From JAMXLO01 sp963791495 (lineage in GTDB: Bacteria > Pseudomonadota > Alphaproteobacteria > Acetobacterales > Acetobacteraceae), in assembly GCA_963791495.1 (NCBI GenBank), contig CAWBST010000028.1:248001-312000 (forward strand): a DNA stretch of 64,000 nucleotides, written 5' to 3'. Positions 52,792 through 62,324 of the stretch are shown one piece after another. How positions within the stretch are numbered: position 1 is the first letter of the stretch; every line of letters begins with the position of its first letter. The notes below the pieces were generated by a model. It made no database searches. It was given only the letters and a program-made list of their open reading frames with translations, and was not told the origin of the DNA. Position numbers and translations under genes: made by a program.

Positions 52792-53271
52792 ATGATATTC
52801 TCGCTGAGGCGCTTGTCCCAGGATGAGATGAACCAAGCTGCTATCATCCATCGAATAGCGTTTGACGAGCGACTGCCGTGGCTGTCTGGGCTTCACACAC
52901 CCGACCAGGACCGAGCATTCTTCCGAGATCGTGTGTTCCACCAGAGTGAGGTTTGGGGCGCGATCAAAGACGAAGTAATTGGCTTCATAGCTTTCAGGCA
53001 AGGCTGGGTTGATCAGCTTTACGTCCTGCCCCCTTGGCAAGGTCGGGGTGCTGGCCGCGCTTTGTTGCAACTTGCAAAGACAACATGGCCTAGTCTGATG
53101 CTCTGGACCTTTCAACGGAATGCACCAGCCCGCCGCTTCTACGAGAAGGAAGGGTTCGTTGCGGTCAGGGAGACAGACGGCAGTGGCAACGAGGAGCGCG
53201 AGCCGGACGTACTTTACCTGTGGAAACGAGCAGTGGTGGCTTCCGCGACCGACGAGCAGCTGTTGCCATAG
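52792..53271 (+). CDS. GNAT family N-acetyltransferase
   Basis: A 159-residue acetyltransferase. FSLRRLSQDEMNQAAIIHR is the N-terminal alpha/beta element, GFIAFRQGWVDQLYVLPPWQ leads into the acetyl-CoA loop QGRGAGRALLQLAK, and RNAPARRFYEKEGFVAVRET is the usual C-terminal strand-helix. It acetylates an unknown small molecule or protein. It starts at ATG 52792 and stands alone. Confidence 0.88.
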   Translation: MIFSLRRLSQDEMNQAAIIHRIAFDERLPWLSGLHTPDQDRAFFRDRVFHQSEVWGAIKDEVIGFIAFRQGWVDQLYVLPPWQGRGAGRALLQLAKTTWPSLMLWTFQRNAPARRFYEKEGFVAVRETDGSGNEEREPDVLYLWKRAVVASATDEQLLP

Positions 53272-53401
53272 CGCCACGTGCAGCTTATCTGGCTGGCAGA
53301 TTTTGCGACGGTTCGCGGTCTCGACAATATAAGAGCCGTCCGAATGTGAAGCCGTGAAGTTCACATAAGAAAGGGCGGTTATACCGATGGCGGCCCAGCA
53401 C

Positions 53402-54145
53402 TTAGTGCAGTCCGTAGAACACAAGGAACAAGGCTGTCCGTGCGGCATTGTTGACAGCGTGCAAGGCGATCGACGCGCGGATGCCGCAGAAATGGCGGAC
53501 GATACTGAGTGCGATGGCCAGCGGAAGCAATGGCAGCAATGCGTGGTAATCGTCCAAGCCATGCAGCACGAACCACGGGATAGCTGTGCCGAACATGACG
53601 GGTACTGACTTCCAGAACCGGCGCAGGCCAGTCCATAGCCATCCTCTGAAGAACAGTTCCTCGGCGACAGGCGCGGCCAATGTCATCATGACGATAAAGC
53701 CGATGCGCGTTACCGGCTCAGCCGCAGCAAACGTGACTTCCATCGACATCGGCAGTGGGGCGTGAACGTGAATGAGCTGCATCCGTACTGCCCAGCCAAG
53801 TGCGGCCCATAGTGTGAAGGCGACCATGAGGATGCCGACCAGCCACCAGTGCCGTGTCTGTGTGTCGCCGAAGCCATCGGTGCGGCTGCCTTGCCAGCCG
53901 ACTTTCCCGGCGCGATGCCATGCGGCTAGTACCAGTCCTGTTTGCAGGCACACCAACGACAGCAACGTCATGTTTGCGTTCGCCGCGAGTCGGTTATGGC
54001 CGAGTAGATGAAGGATGCCTATGACGAAGCCGATGAGGAACGCCACGCCGATCGGCAGTGCTATCCAGCCGACCATGATCAGATACAGCACGATTGGCCG
54101 CTCTGGCGGCTTGGGCAAAGTAGTGACGGCGACTAATGCGTCCAT
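53402..54145 (-). CDS. CPBP family intramembrane metalloprotease
   Basis: A 247-residue polytopic membrane protein with the CPBP/Abi motifs: EELFFRGWLWTGLRR (EExxxR), then IPWFVLHGLDDY and the C-terminal RASIALHAVNNAART with histidine and asparagine. Relatives cleave prenylated or other membrane-embedded substrates; several serve in bacteriocin immunity. The start may be ATG 54145 or 54184; the shorter form is favoured by an AAGGA site. It lies between the convergent GNAT gene and the amidohydrolase pseudogene. Confidence 0.85.
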   Translation of the reverse strand: MDALVAVTTLPKPPERPIVLYLIMVGWIALPIGVAFLIGFVIGILHLLGHNRLAANANMTLLSLVCLQTGLVLAAWHRAGKVGWQGSRTDGFGDTQTRHWWLVGILMVAFTLWAALGWAVRMQLIHVHAPLPMSMEVTFAAAEPVTRIGFIVMMTLAAPVAEELFFRGWLWTGLRRFWKSVPVMFGTAIPWFVLHGLDDYHALLPLLPLAIALSIVRHFCGIRASIALHAVNNAARTALFLVFYGLH

Positions 54146-54193
54146 GGGGGCGAATTCCTTTGAGCAGTCGCCCACGCCCTCCATATCTACCGT

Positions 54194-55169
54194 CTACAGG
54201 TTGAGAAGCCGCTCCGCATTGCCGTGCGCGATGCGCTCCCGGTCCGCGGCGCTGACAGGAATGTGGTCCAGAAACGCGCGCGCTTCCGCCATCGATCCGT
54301 ACGGATGGTCGACCGAGAACATGATCCGCTCGACGCCGACCTCCAGCAACAGGTCGAGAAACGTTGCCGGGAAATTGAAGCCCGCAAATGTGTAGTGGAC
54401 ATTTTCCCGGAGATAGGCGCCAAGCGGGCGAGCAAGCTTGGTCATCTCCACCGGCAGGTTCCTGTTGAGCCGCGGCAGCATGAAGGGAACCCCTTCGCCG
54501 AGATGCCCGACCACGACTTGCAGCTTGGGATACCGGTCGAACACCCCGCCCAAGATCATGCGAATGAGATGAATCGCGGTTTCGATGTGCCAGCCCCAAC
54601 CGCCTGCCGCGAACATCGCACTCACCGCCGGGGAAAAGCCGCCATACAGCGCGTCGGCGACCGGCTTGTGTGGCACCGTCGGATGCAGATAGATCGGGAC
54701 ATTGAGCGCTTCGGCGCACTCAAGGATCGGCCAGAAGAACTGGTCGTCCAGATAGCGGCCGCGCGTATGGCCATTGATGAGCGTGCCTTTGAAGCCCTGC
54801 TGCCGGACCCTGCGATCCAGTTCATCGGCCGCTTGTTCGGGGGCCGCGACCGGCAAGGAGGCAAAGGCGGCAAAGCGTGTTGGATTTGCCTTCACCAGGC
54901 TCGCGAGGAAATCGTTCGAACTCTCGGGCGATGGCGACTTGCTCCGCCACGTCGGCTTGCTCGACCCCGGGAGCATTCAGTGAGAGCACCTGCATGTCGA
55001 TACCGGCGGCGTCCATCTCAGCCATCCGCCCACTGCCGACATCCTGAAGCTGCTCGAAAATCCTCTCACCGCGTGCGCCCCTGCCGCGGAGTTGTTCAAT
55101 GAAACCCCGGCCCGGCCCGGCAATAAATCCCGGGCTCGCGAAGTGTTCTTCGAGGGTGATGGTCCTCAT
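54194..55169 (-). pseudogene. Amidohydrolase 2 family protein (decarboxylase-like), frameshifted near 54920
   Basis: From ATG 55169 the frame encodes MRTITLEEHFASPGFIAGPG (metal-type EEH start) to DVAEQVAIARE; the rest (SNDFLASLVKANPTRFAAFA, PIYLHPTVPHKP, RIMFSVDHPYGS) lies in another frame ending at 54194. Deleting one T of the pair at 54919-54920 (AA on the plus strand) joins them and gives 324 residues, the usual size. Related to 2,3-dihydroxybenzoate/gamma-resorcylate decarboxylases (LEEHF start, SVDHPYG end). A diverged intact relative is at 28907-30034. Confidence 0.8.
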
Positions 55170-55306
55170 TTCGCTCTCCCCTGCGACATGCCGCTCGTGA
55201 TCCCGCGATTGCCGTGCGCAACCGTCAACCCGCGCTCAACGCGCCTGGCTCACTCGCGCACCGGGAAACGAAAGCGGTTCTTGCCGGCGATCGTGCTTCC
55301 GATCAG

Positions 55307-55867
55307 TCAGCCCTGCCACACCGACACGAGGTCGCGTACCTGCGGCCTCGCCGCGGGTGAGCCGCCGCCGACCTGCGTGCCGACATAGAGGAAGCCGACG
55401 ATATCGTTGTCGGGATCGAGGCCGAGCGCCTGCTTCACCGTTGCGTCGTAGGCCGGCGCGCCGGTCTTCCACATCGCACCGAACCCAAGTGCGCGCGCCG
55501 CCAGCATGATGTTCTCGGCGGCGGAGGCGGCGGAGACAAGTTGCTCCACTTCGGGGATCTTGTGGCCGCGCTGGACGTTCGCGGCCGCCACCACGATGAC
55601 CGGCGCACGCATCGCCTTGTCGCGCTCGCGCTGCAGCATGTCGGCCGGCGCATCCGGCTGCTGCCGGCGCAGGCAGTCGGCCATCAGCTCGCCGAAGCGC
55701 TCGCGCTTCTCCTCCGGCACCACGACGAAGCGCCAGGGACGCAGCCGCCCATGATCCGGCGCCCGCAGCGCGCTCTGGAACATCTTCTCCAGTGCCTCCT
55801 GGTCCGGGCCTGGCGAGGCCAGTTTCGTTGCCGATTCACGGCCGACCAGCAGTTCCAGCGCATCCAT
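55307..55867 (-). CDS. Nitroreductase family protein (YdjA type)
   Basis: A 186-residue FMN-dependent oxidoreductase. RAPDHGRLRPWRFVVVPEE is the YdjA-type flavin-binding turn, AASAAENIMLAARALGFGAMW the dimer-core helix, and DNDIVGFLYVGTQVG the C-terminal FMN segment. Such proteins reduce nitro, quinone or related compounds with NAD(P)H. It lies 21 bases downstream of the persulfide dioxygenase-like gene on the same strand and is probably co-transcribed with it. Confidence 0.9.
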   Translation of the reverse strand: MDALELLVGRESATKLASPGPDQEALEKMFQSALRAPDHGRLRPWRFVVVPEEKRERFGELMADCLRRQQPDAPADMLQRERDKAMRAPVIVVAAANVQRGHKIPEVEQLVSAASAAENIMLAARALGFGAMWKTGAPAYDATVKQALGLDPDNDIVGFLYVGTQVGGGSPAARPQVRDLVSVWQG

Positions 55868-55888
55868 TCTCGGGTTCCTCCCAACGGA

Positions 55889-56926
55889 TCAGTGTGTGAC
55901 CGGACCGTCGGCCTTCTTCCACGCGTCGATGCCGCCGTGGATGTGGCAGGCGGTGGCGAGGCCCGCATCCTGTGCCGCCTGTACGGCCATGGCCGAGCGC
56001 TCCCCGAAGGCACAATAGAACACCAGGCGCTTGTTTGTCGCGCTGGCCAGCTCGTGCAGCATGCCGCCTTCCTGGATGTTCTCCTGCAGGTCCGGATAGG
56101 GCGCGTGAAGCGAGCCCGGAATCACGCCGTGCTTCTCGCGTTCGGTGCGCTCGCGCAGGTCGATCAGAACGCTGTCGCGATTGCCCACCAGTGCTTTCGC
56201 CTGTTCCGCTGTCATTGCCCAGCCGCGGCGGGCGATTTCCTGCTGTGCGAGGCCCTGACGCATGTTCGCCGGCACGGCGACGTCCATCATCTTCGGGTTG
56301 GACAGGTTCAGGTTGTTCATCATGGCGACATATTCGTCGATCGACTTCACCTGCAGGCGTGGATTGTAGCGTTTCTCTTCGCCGATGGTGCTGACGGTGT
56401 CGCCTTTGTAGTCGTGCGCCGGGAACACCATGGTTTCGTCGGGCAGACGGAGCAGACGGTGGAAGATCGACTTGTACTGCGAGCGCGGATCGCCGTTCTG
56501 GAAATCGGTGCGGCCGGTGCCACGGATCAGCAGCGTATCGCCGGTGAACACGCGGTCAGGCATGATGAAGCTGTAGGAATCATCTGTATGGCCGGGTGTA
56601 TAGGCGACGTCGAGGCTGATGCCCTCGATGCCGAGCCGGTCGCCGTCGGCGATCCGCATCGAGACCACGTCGACGCCGGACTGCTCGCCCATCACGGTAA
56701 TGCAGCGCGTGCGATCGCGCAGCGCGCCGAGGCCGGTGATGTGGTCGGCATGCAGATGGGTATCGATCGCCTTGACTAGCTTCAGGTCGAGTTCGCGCAT
56801 CAACTGGAGGTAGCGATCGACCTTCTCCAGGACGGGGTCGATGATCATTGCCTCGCCGCCGCGACGGGAGGCGAGCAGGTAGGTGTAGGTGCCCGATGTC
56901 GCGTCGAACAGCTGGCGGAAGATCAA
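55889..56926 (-). CDS. MBL-fold hydrolase fused to rhodanese domain (persulfide dioxygenase-like)
   Basis: A 345-residue two-domain protein. The N-terminal metallo-beta-lactamase domain has THLHADHITGLG, YTPGHTDDSY and VFTGDTLLIRGTGRTDF, as in ETHE1/GloB persulfide dioxygenases. A C-terminal rhodanese domain follows (VLIDLRERTEREKHGVIPGS, active Cys in VFYCAFGERSAM). The fusion oxidises glutathione persulfide and handles sulfane sulfur. The best start is TTG 56926, with AGGAGG five bases before it; upstream codons are unrelated. Sulfide detoxification is the likely role. Confidence 0.9.
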   Translation of the reverse strand: MIFRQLFDATSGTYTYLLASRRGGEAMIIDPVLEKVDRYLQLMRELDLKLVKAIDTHLHADHITGLGALRDRTRCITVMGEQSGVDVVSMRIADGDRLGIEGISLDVAYTPGHTDDSYSFIMPDRVFTGDTLLIRGTGRTDFQNGDPRSQYKSIFHRLLRLPDETMVFPAHDYKGDTVSTIGEEKRYNPRLQVKSIDEYVAMMNNLNLSNPKMMDVAVPANMRQGLAQQEIARRGWAMTAEQAKALVGNRDSVLIDLRERTEREKHGVIPGSLHAPYPDLQENIQEGGMLHELASATNKRLVFYCAFGERSAMAVQAAQDAGLATACHIHGGIDAWKKADGPVTH

Positions 56927-57043
56927 AACGGCCTCCTGGGAGGTTGCAAGGGAGACGAGCCTACCCTGCAACCTCGCCAATCGGCCAACATTTTATCCGA
57001 CGCGCCCGTCGGCATCCCTTGCGGAATACGTCACGATGCGGTA

Positions 57044-57451
57044 TCAGGGCCCATCGGACCCTGCATAACCGATCAGCAGGGATTCTTCCTGCCAGTATTC
57101 CTCGCCGTTGTCGGTCGTCACCTTGAATCTATAGGGGATCCGGAAGGCGGTCCTCAAAGAGTAAGTCTGCCCCTTGAAGGACCATTTTTCCCCGTAGTCG
57201 CGCACTACCGCAACCGCGATATTCCTAATGATCTCATCAACGCTCGGGGGCTGCGCTCCCGGCAGTACGCCGCCAGGCAGTGGCGGCCGAACCTCCATGC
57301 CAAAGGTCGTCAAGCCCGTCGTCTGATTCTTCGGCAACTTCGTATAGGGGTTCAGCCTGCAGATGAGTTCCCCCAGGGCACACATGTCGTTGGCATGGGG
57401 CATTACGATCTCGTCGACCTCTTTCTTATGACGTGCGACGTGAGTGTCCAT
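57044..57451 (-). CDS. Uncharacterised small protein
   Basis: A 135-residue soluble protein from ATG 57451, with an AAAGGAGG Shine-Dalgarno nine bases upstream, which makes the start confident. Sequence features: a charged N-terminus (THVARHKKEVDEIVMP), then YTKLPKNQTTGLTTFGMEV, a proline-rich patch and a C-terminal beta-rich part (TAFRIPYRFKVTTDNGEEYW). No family is recognised, and there is no signal peptide or membrane segment. The strong ribosome-binding site argues that it is a real, well-translated gene. Confidence 0.65.
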   Translation of the reverse strand: MDTHVARHKKEVDEIVMPHANDMCALGELICRLNPYTKLPKNQTTGLTTFGMEVRPPLPGGVLPGAQPPSVDEIIRNIAVAVVRDYGEKWSFKGQTYSLRTAFRIPYRFKVTTDNGEEYWQEESLLIGYAGSDGP

Positions 57452-57633
57452 CGTTTCCTCCTTTAAAGCTGATTGACGTGATCTTCCTTCTCGCGAGGCG
57501 GTGGAACACGGCCGTGCGACCGTCTCGTTCTCGTTGGTCGCCAACCAGTTTGGCTATCCGCGACCATGCCGCCGCTTAGAGCGCCGAACCCGCCTCACCT
57601 ATGAAATACTTCACACCGCTCACCGACGGCTCA

Positions 57634-60600
57634 TCATGCCGAAGAGGGCGTCGCGGCCAATTCGGCGAGCAAAAGGTGGGCCTCACGTACATCCGGGACG
57701 TCTATTCCGTCGTCGAACCAGGTATATATCGGATGCAGTATGTCGTACGCGGCGGCACGCCGCCCTCGCATCGACCAGAGGCGCGCAAGGCTGGTCGCAG
57801 CGCGCAGCTCGAACAGTCTGGCCGATTGATTGCGTGCTATATCGATGGCGTGACGAAACTGCTGCTCAGCCTGAGCGCTGTTGGCATGCGCAGATGCAAG
57901 AAGAAGTTCGCCCTTCTTCCGATGCAGCTCGGCATCCAGCCAACAGGCTCCAGTGGCGCGCGAGAACTCCAGTACCTCGTCGAGCATACCAACCGCCTCA
58001 TCGCTCTGCCCCGACAATGCAAGGATGTCTGCCAACAAATATCTCCCGACTTCGGGTCGGAGCCTCGAGCCCACGGTGCTCGAGGCGGCGATACCCTCCA
58101 ACAACAGTGCCTTTCCCTTGTCGATGTCACCTTGCTTTGCGACCACCCAGCCTAGCTGACACTGGCCACCTGCAAGAAGGTATGAGTAGCCCTGCTCTTC
58201 GCAGACAGCGACCAGCATTCGGGAACACGCAGCGCACTCCTCGATGTCGCCCAAGAGATCGAGGGTCCGCGCCCACACGCTCAGGATGAGCGGGAACGCG
58301 GGCGACGACAATCCAAGTTTTTCTGCGCCTTCAACCGCAGACTTACCATAGGTAATCGCCTGCTCGACGTTTCCGAGATGAGCAAGAGCAAGGCTGAGAA
58401 ACGCCGCTGCGACAGGGGGGTCTGGGGCAATTGCGACATCGCGGAGCTCGCGTGTGCCACGCGCGCACAGCGTGAGAGCCTCCGCGAAATAGGTCGCGCG
58501 CATGCCGGGAAGTGTCCCTGGTAATATGCGACATGGCCCAACCGCACCTGCGCGGCGACCGCTATGCCTGCGTCACCGCTGCGTACCGCAAGGTCGCGTA
58601 GTTCCTTGCCGATTGCGTGCCCTTCGCTCAATTCGGCGCGCGCTTCGGCCATAATGCCCAGCGAATACAGCGACCGGGCTAGCATTTCCGAACTGCCGAG
58701 CTTGCGGCAAGTGGCGACAGCGCGCTGAATTGCCGAGCGAGCCTCCGGATCGTTCGAGCCCCTCGCCACCATCAGGATCCGCCCAAGGGCGATCAGAAGT
58801 TCGGCTTCCAGGTGATGACGATCCGGAGTTTCAGGCAGACTTCCGGCGAATTGCAGCCCTCGCTCAAGGTAGGTTCTTGTCTCCGCGACCGCTGCACGTT
58901 CGGCAGAGCGCCCGCCGGCAATCCGGTAGTATGAGGCTGCCTTGGCAAGCAGGCCCGCCTGGGCGCAGTGGTATCCGAGCAGCCCGGGTTCGCTCACGCC
59001 AAGCGATGCATCGCTCTCTGCCGCGTCAACGATGCGGGCATGAATCTCTGCGCGCCGCCTGCGCAGCAAGCCATCGTAGATGGCGTCCTGCACCAGCGCA
59101 TGCTTGAACGCGTAGATGGTTTCCGTCGGCTCGCTGCGACGCGAAGCGAGGCCAGACCCGACCAGTGCATCCAACCCATCCATGACTCGCTCTTCTGGCA
59201 TCTGGGCGACAGCGGCGAGCATTGACTGAGAGAACTCCCGACCGATTGTGGCCCCGATTTGTGCAACGCGCTTGGCGGCTGGTAGCCTGTCGAGGCGTGC
59301 TGTCAGCAAGGCCTGCAGTGTCTCGGGAACAGTCAGCGATGCGGGCAAGCCAGAGTAGCTTTCTACATTCTCCAGCACCGATTTCGTTAATTCCTCGATG
59401 AACAGTGGTACGCCGTCGCTCTGGGTGATGATCCGGTCAAGCAGAGCCTGGGGCAACGCACGTCCGATCATCACTTCCGTCGCCAACCGCTCCGCATCGC
59501 CGCGGTTGAGACGGTTTAACGTGATAAGCGTCACATTCGGATGCCCAACCCATGGCGGGAGAAAATCAGGCCGGAACGAAACGATCAATAGAACGGGCAG
59601 GTCTGACAGCAGACCGATTATAACGTTTAGAAGCTCCAGCGAGCTTGGATCAGCCCAGTGTGCATCTTCGGCAAGAACCAGCAGCGGCCTTTGACGCGCC
59701 AAGGCGGCCAGACGGTGCGTCAAATAATAAAAAGTCCTGAGCTTCCTGCGCTGTGGGCTTAGCTTCAGTTCCGGGAACAACTCATTCGCCGGAATCCCAA
59801 GCAGATCGGCTATCAGTGAGACGTCTTCCGACGACGGACTTCCCGGCATCAGCAGAGCTTCAAGTTTGCGGAGCTTGTCCGGTGGACCGTCATGACGAAC
59901 GAAGCCTGCCTCATACTCCAGACGCGCAATGACTGGATAAAGCGGACTCGCCTGGTAATACGGCGAACAGAAATAACGCAGGTTCGTGTGTGGTTCGCCG
60001 CGCAGACGCGCCCGCAATTCCGCTATCAGGCGCGACTTACCGATGCCAGGGTCGCCCGCAAGCAGGACCAGCTGACCCCTGCCCGCTCTCGCCAGCTGCC
60101 AGCGCCGCAGGAGAAGTGCGAGCTCCTCCTCTCGATCCACCAGGGGCACGAGGCGAGCAGCGTGAAGTGCAGCGAAACGATCGCCGACGGCGCGTTCCTC
60201 CAGCACGCGCCACACCCGCACGCGCGTGGGGAAGCCTTTGAGCGCAAGCTCACCGAGATCACGGCAAGCGAACAGACCGCCGATCTGCTTCCGCGTGACG
60301 TCATCGATCATCACGCTGTTGGGTTCCGCGACTTCCTGCAGCCGAGCGGCAAGATTTGGCGTTCTGCCAATCGCCGTCTGTTGCCGCGCATCGCCAGAAC
60401 CGATGGGCTCGCCAACCACGACCGTGCCGGTCGCGACGCCGACGCGGACTTGCAATGTCTCGCCCTTGATCGGCGTTTCTGTCACGGCCGCTACAAGTGC
60501 AAGGGCAGCCCGCACCGCTCGCTCTGCATCCGCTTCCTTGCTTTCGGGCCAGCCGAAATAGCTGAGTACTCCGTCACCTATATAGCGCGCTATGTAACCG

Positions 60601-60926
60601 CCGAACTCATTGATCGCGGCTGCCACCCGCGACTGATAGGTGCGGATCACAGCGGCCAGATCCTCTGGATCCAGCCGCCCGGATAGCGGCGTTGAATCAA
60701 CCAGGTCGCACAACATGACGCAGAGCTGCCGGCGTTCGCCTTCCGATGCAGCTTTGATCAGAGTGTCGGGCACATCGGGGAGGCGAGCACCGCAGCGGGC
60801 ACAGAAACGCGTTCCCTGCAGATTTAACTCATTGCATCCCGAGCAGCGGATGGGCAGAGGCTTCCCGCATACCGTGCAGAAGCGAGCACCTTCATGCGAG
60901 ATTGCGCCGCATGCCGGGCAGTGCAT
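57634..60926 (-). pseudogene. Class III adenylate cyclase-AAA ATPase-TPR regulator, frameshifted near 58510
   Basis: The main frame encodes two zinc ribbons (CPACGAISHEGARFCTVCGK and CSGCNELN), a class III cyclase domain (LCDLVDSTPLSGRLDPEDL, GGYIARYIGDGVLSYFGWPE), an AAA domain with Walker A LLAGDPGIGKSRL and a TPR-rich tail. The last ~290 residues (MRATYFAEALTLCARGTREL to LAELAATPSSA) lie in another frame from 58503 to 57634. The break fits a one-base deletion near 58504-58515, unlike the other frameshifts here, which are insertions. Repaired, it has about 1097 residues, the usual size of these cyclase-LuxR-like signalling proteins. N-terminal zinc ribbons are typical. Output pathway unknown. 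Confidence 0.8.
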
Positions 60927-61063
60927 TTCCCTCTCCCAGTGTCGAGCCCGAAGGAATTAACCTTCTTGAGCAGGCCAAAACTGCACCTGCCACTCATTGT
61001 TTAGACCAAACAGCCACCCTGCGCCATCGCGAACTTGGTGATCGGGTCAACGCAAGACCAACC

Positions 61064-61273
61064 TCACAGATCGAACTTCGCCTGCCGCGGATCGTTGATG
61101 CGGCCCGCGCGGCGCGAGCGCGACGCCGCCTGCGCCCGCGGTTCCGATGGACGGAACGCCGCGGTCCACATCTTCCGCCGAGCCTCGTAGGCCCGCTGCC
61201 GTTCGGCGGCCTCGGCCAGGAACCTGGCAGTCACCTCCACACGCACCGGTGGCAGCCCGCCACGCTCCGTCAT
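61064..61273 (-). CDS. Small basic protein co-transcribed with a D-2-hydroxyacid dehydrogenase
   Basis: A 69-residue Arg/Ala-rich protein from ATG 61273, which overlaps the dehydrogenase stop (ATGA). It begins MTERGGLPPVRVEVTARFLA, contains a helical QRAYEARRKMWTAAF segment and ends in a basic tail. The overlap and codon use make it a plausible real gene, but there is no family match that I can name. Confidence 0.5.
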   Translation of the reverse strand: MTERGGLPPVRVEVTARFLAEAAERQRAYEARRKMWTAAFRPSEPRAQAASRSRRAGRINDPRQAKFDL

Positions 61274-62253
61274 TGCCGCAGCGCCACGTCGCGGAGTTCC
61301 GGCACGACCCACAACGGCCGCTCACCACGCGACACGCGCAGCACATTGTCGAACGCGTTGCGCGTCTGCTTCACCCGCGTCTCGCGGCTGGCGCCAGCCA
61401 GGTGCGGCGTCAGCACGACATTGTCGAGCGACAGCACCGGCTCGGACGGCGATGGTGGCTCTGCGGGGAATACGTCGAGCCCCGCGCCGGCGATCTTGCC
61501 GCTGCTCAGCGCCTCGTGCAGAGCGGGAAAGTCGATTACCGGTCCGCGGCTGCAATTGATCAGCACCGCGTGGGGCTGCATCCATCCAAGCTCGCGCGTG
61601 CTGATCATGTTGCGAGTCAGGCGCGTCAGCGGCACATGCAGCGTGACGATATCGGACGTGCTCAGCAGCTCCGGCAGCAGCCGGTAGCGCACATGCAACG
61701 CGTCCTCCTCGTGCTCGGCCAGCCGCACGATGTCGCTGTACTGAACATGCATATCGAAGCCGCCGTTGGCGATACGCGCGACGCGCTTGCCGATCGTGCC
61801 GAGACCGACGATGCCGAGGGTCTTGCCCTGCATCTCATAGAATGTCGGCACCGGCTGGTTGCCACGCCAGCGCCCACCGGCCGTGTTCGCGTGCTGCCAC
61901 GGAAGCCGGCGATACACCGCCAGCATCAGCATGATCGTCTGCTCGGCCACGGCGCGCGAGTTGGCACCGCCATTGTTGGAGACCAGAACGCCGGCACGGC
62001 GCGCCGCATCGAGATCAACGTGGTTGTACCCGGCGCTGAACAACTGCACCAACCGCAGCTTCGGTGCAGCACGATAGAACGCATCATCCATGGTGCTGAC
62101 ATTGCCAAGCAGGTACTCGGTATCCGCCAATGCCTCGGCGTAGCCGGCGCTGCCGGGAGCTGCGACGATCAGTTCGAAATCGGGAGGTGTCAGCTCCCGT
62201 GCCTCCTTCACAGTCTCCTCTGCGGTATTGACGAGCAGGACCTTTGTCGGCAT
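61270..62253 (-). CDS. D-2-hydroxyacid dehydrogenase
   Basis: A 327-residue NAD-dependent dehydrogenase. The Rossmann motif is LGIVGLGTIGKRVARIANGG, the catalytic residues are the Arg of INCSRGPVIDF, the Glu of PAEPPSPSEP and the His of NVVLTPHLAGAS. It reduces 2-ketoacids or oxidises D-2-hydroxyacids such as glycerate, lactate or phosphoglycerate analogues. The start is ATG 62253. The stop overlaps the small ORF at 61273. Substrate cannot be told from sequence. Confidence 0.92.
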   Translation of the reverse strand: MPTKVLLVNTAEETVKEARELTPPDFELIVAAPGSAGYAEALADTEYLLGNVSTMDDAFYRAAPKLRLVQLFSAGYNHVDLDAARRAGVLVSNNGGANSRAVAEQTIMLMLAVYRRLPWQHANTAGGRWRGNQPVPTFYEMQGKTLGIVGLGTIGKRVARIANGGFDMHVQYSDIVRLAEHEEDALHVRYRLLPELLSTSDIVTLHVPLTRLTRNMISTRELGWMQPHAVLINCSRGPVIDFPALHEALSSGKIAGAGLDVFPAEPPSPSEPVLSLDNVVLTPHLAGASRETRVKQTRNAFDNVLRVSRGERPLWVVPELRDVALRQ

Positions 62254-62292
62254 CGCGATTTCCTCCTGGCGTTGAGCGGCAGGTTAGTCCTC

Positions 62293-62313
62293 CCTCTCCC
62301 GCGAGGGGAGAGG
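62293..62313. repeat. Short palindromic element, REP-like
   Basis: CCTCTCCC-GCGA-GGGGAGAGG is a near-perfect eight-base-pair palindrome between the GMC oxidoreductase stop and the dehydrogenase start. It shares the CCTCTCCC/GGGAGAGG arms with the element at 39903-39927. Confidence 0.6.
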
Positions 62314-62324
62314 CGCCCCGTGTG

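Noticed and set aside
52765..52795. tRNA-like stretch GTAGCTCAGATGCCGGAGATA near the GNAT gene start
   Set aside because: It resembles a tRNA A-box, but the D-loop would be too long and no anticodon stem, T-arm or acceptor pairing follows before the GNAT reading frame.
57595..58289. Plus-strand reading frames over the cyclase C-terminus
   Set aside because: They have no family resemblance, and their strand is opposite to a TPR-pattern protein that reads well once the frame change is repaired.
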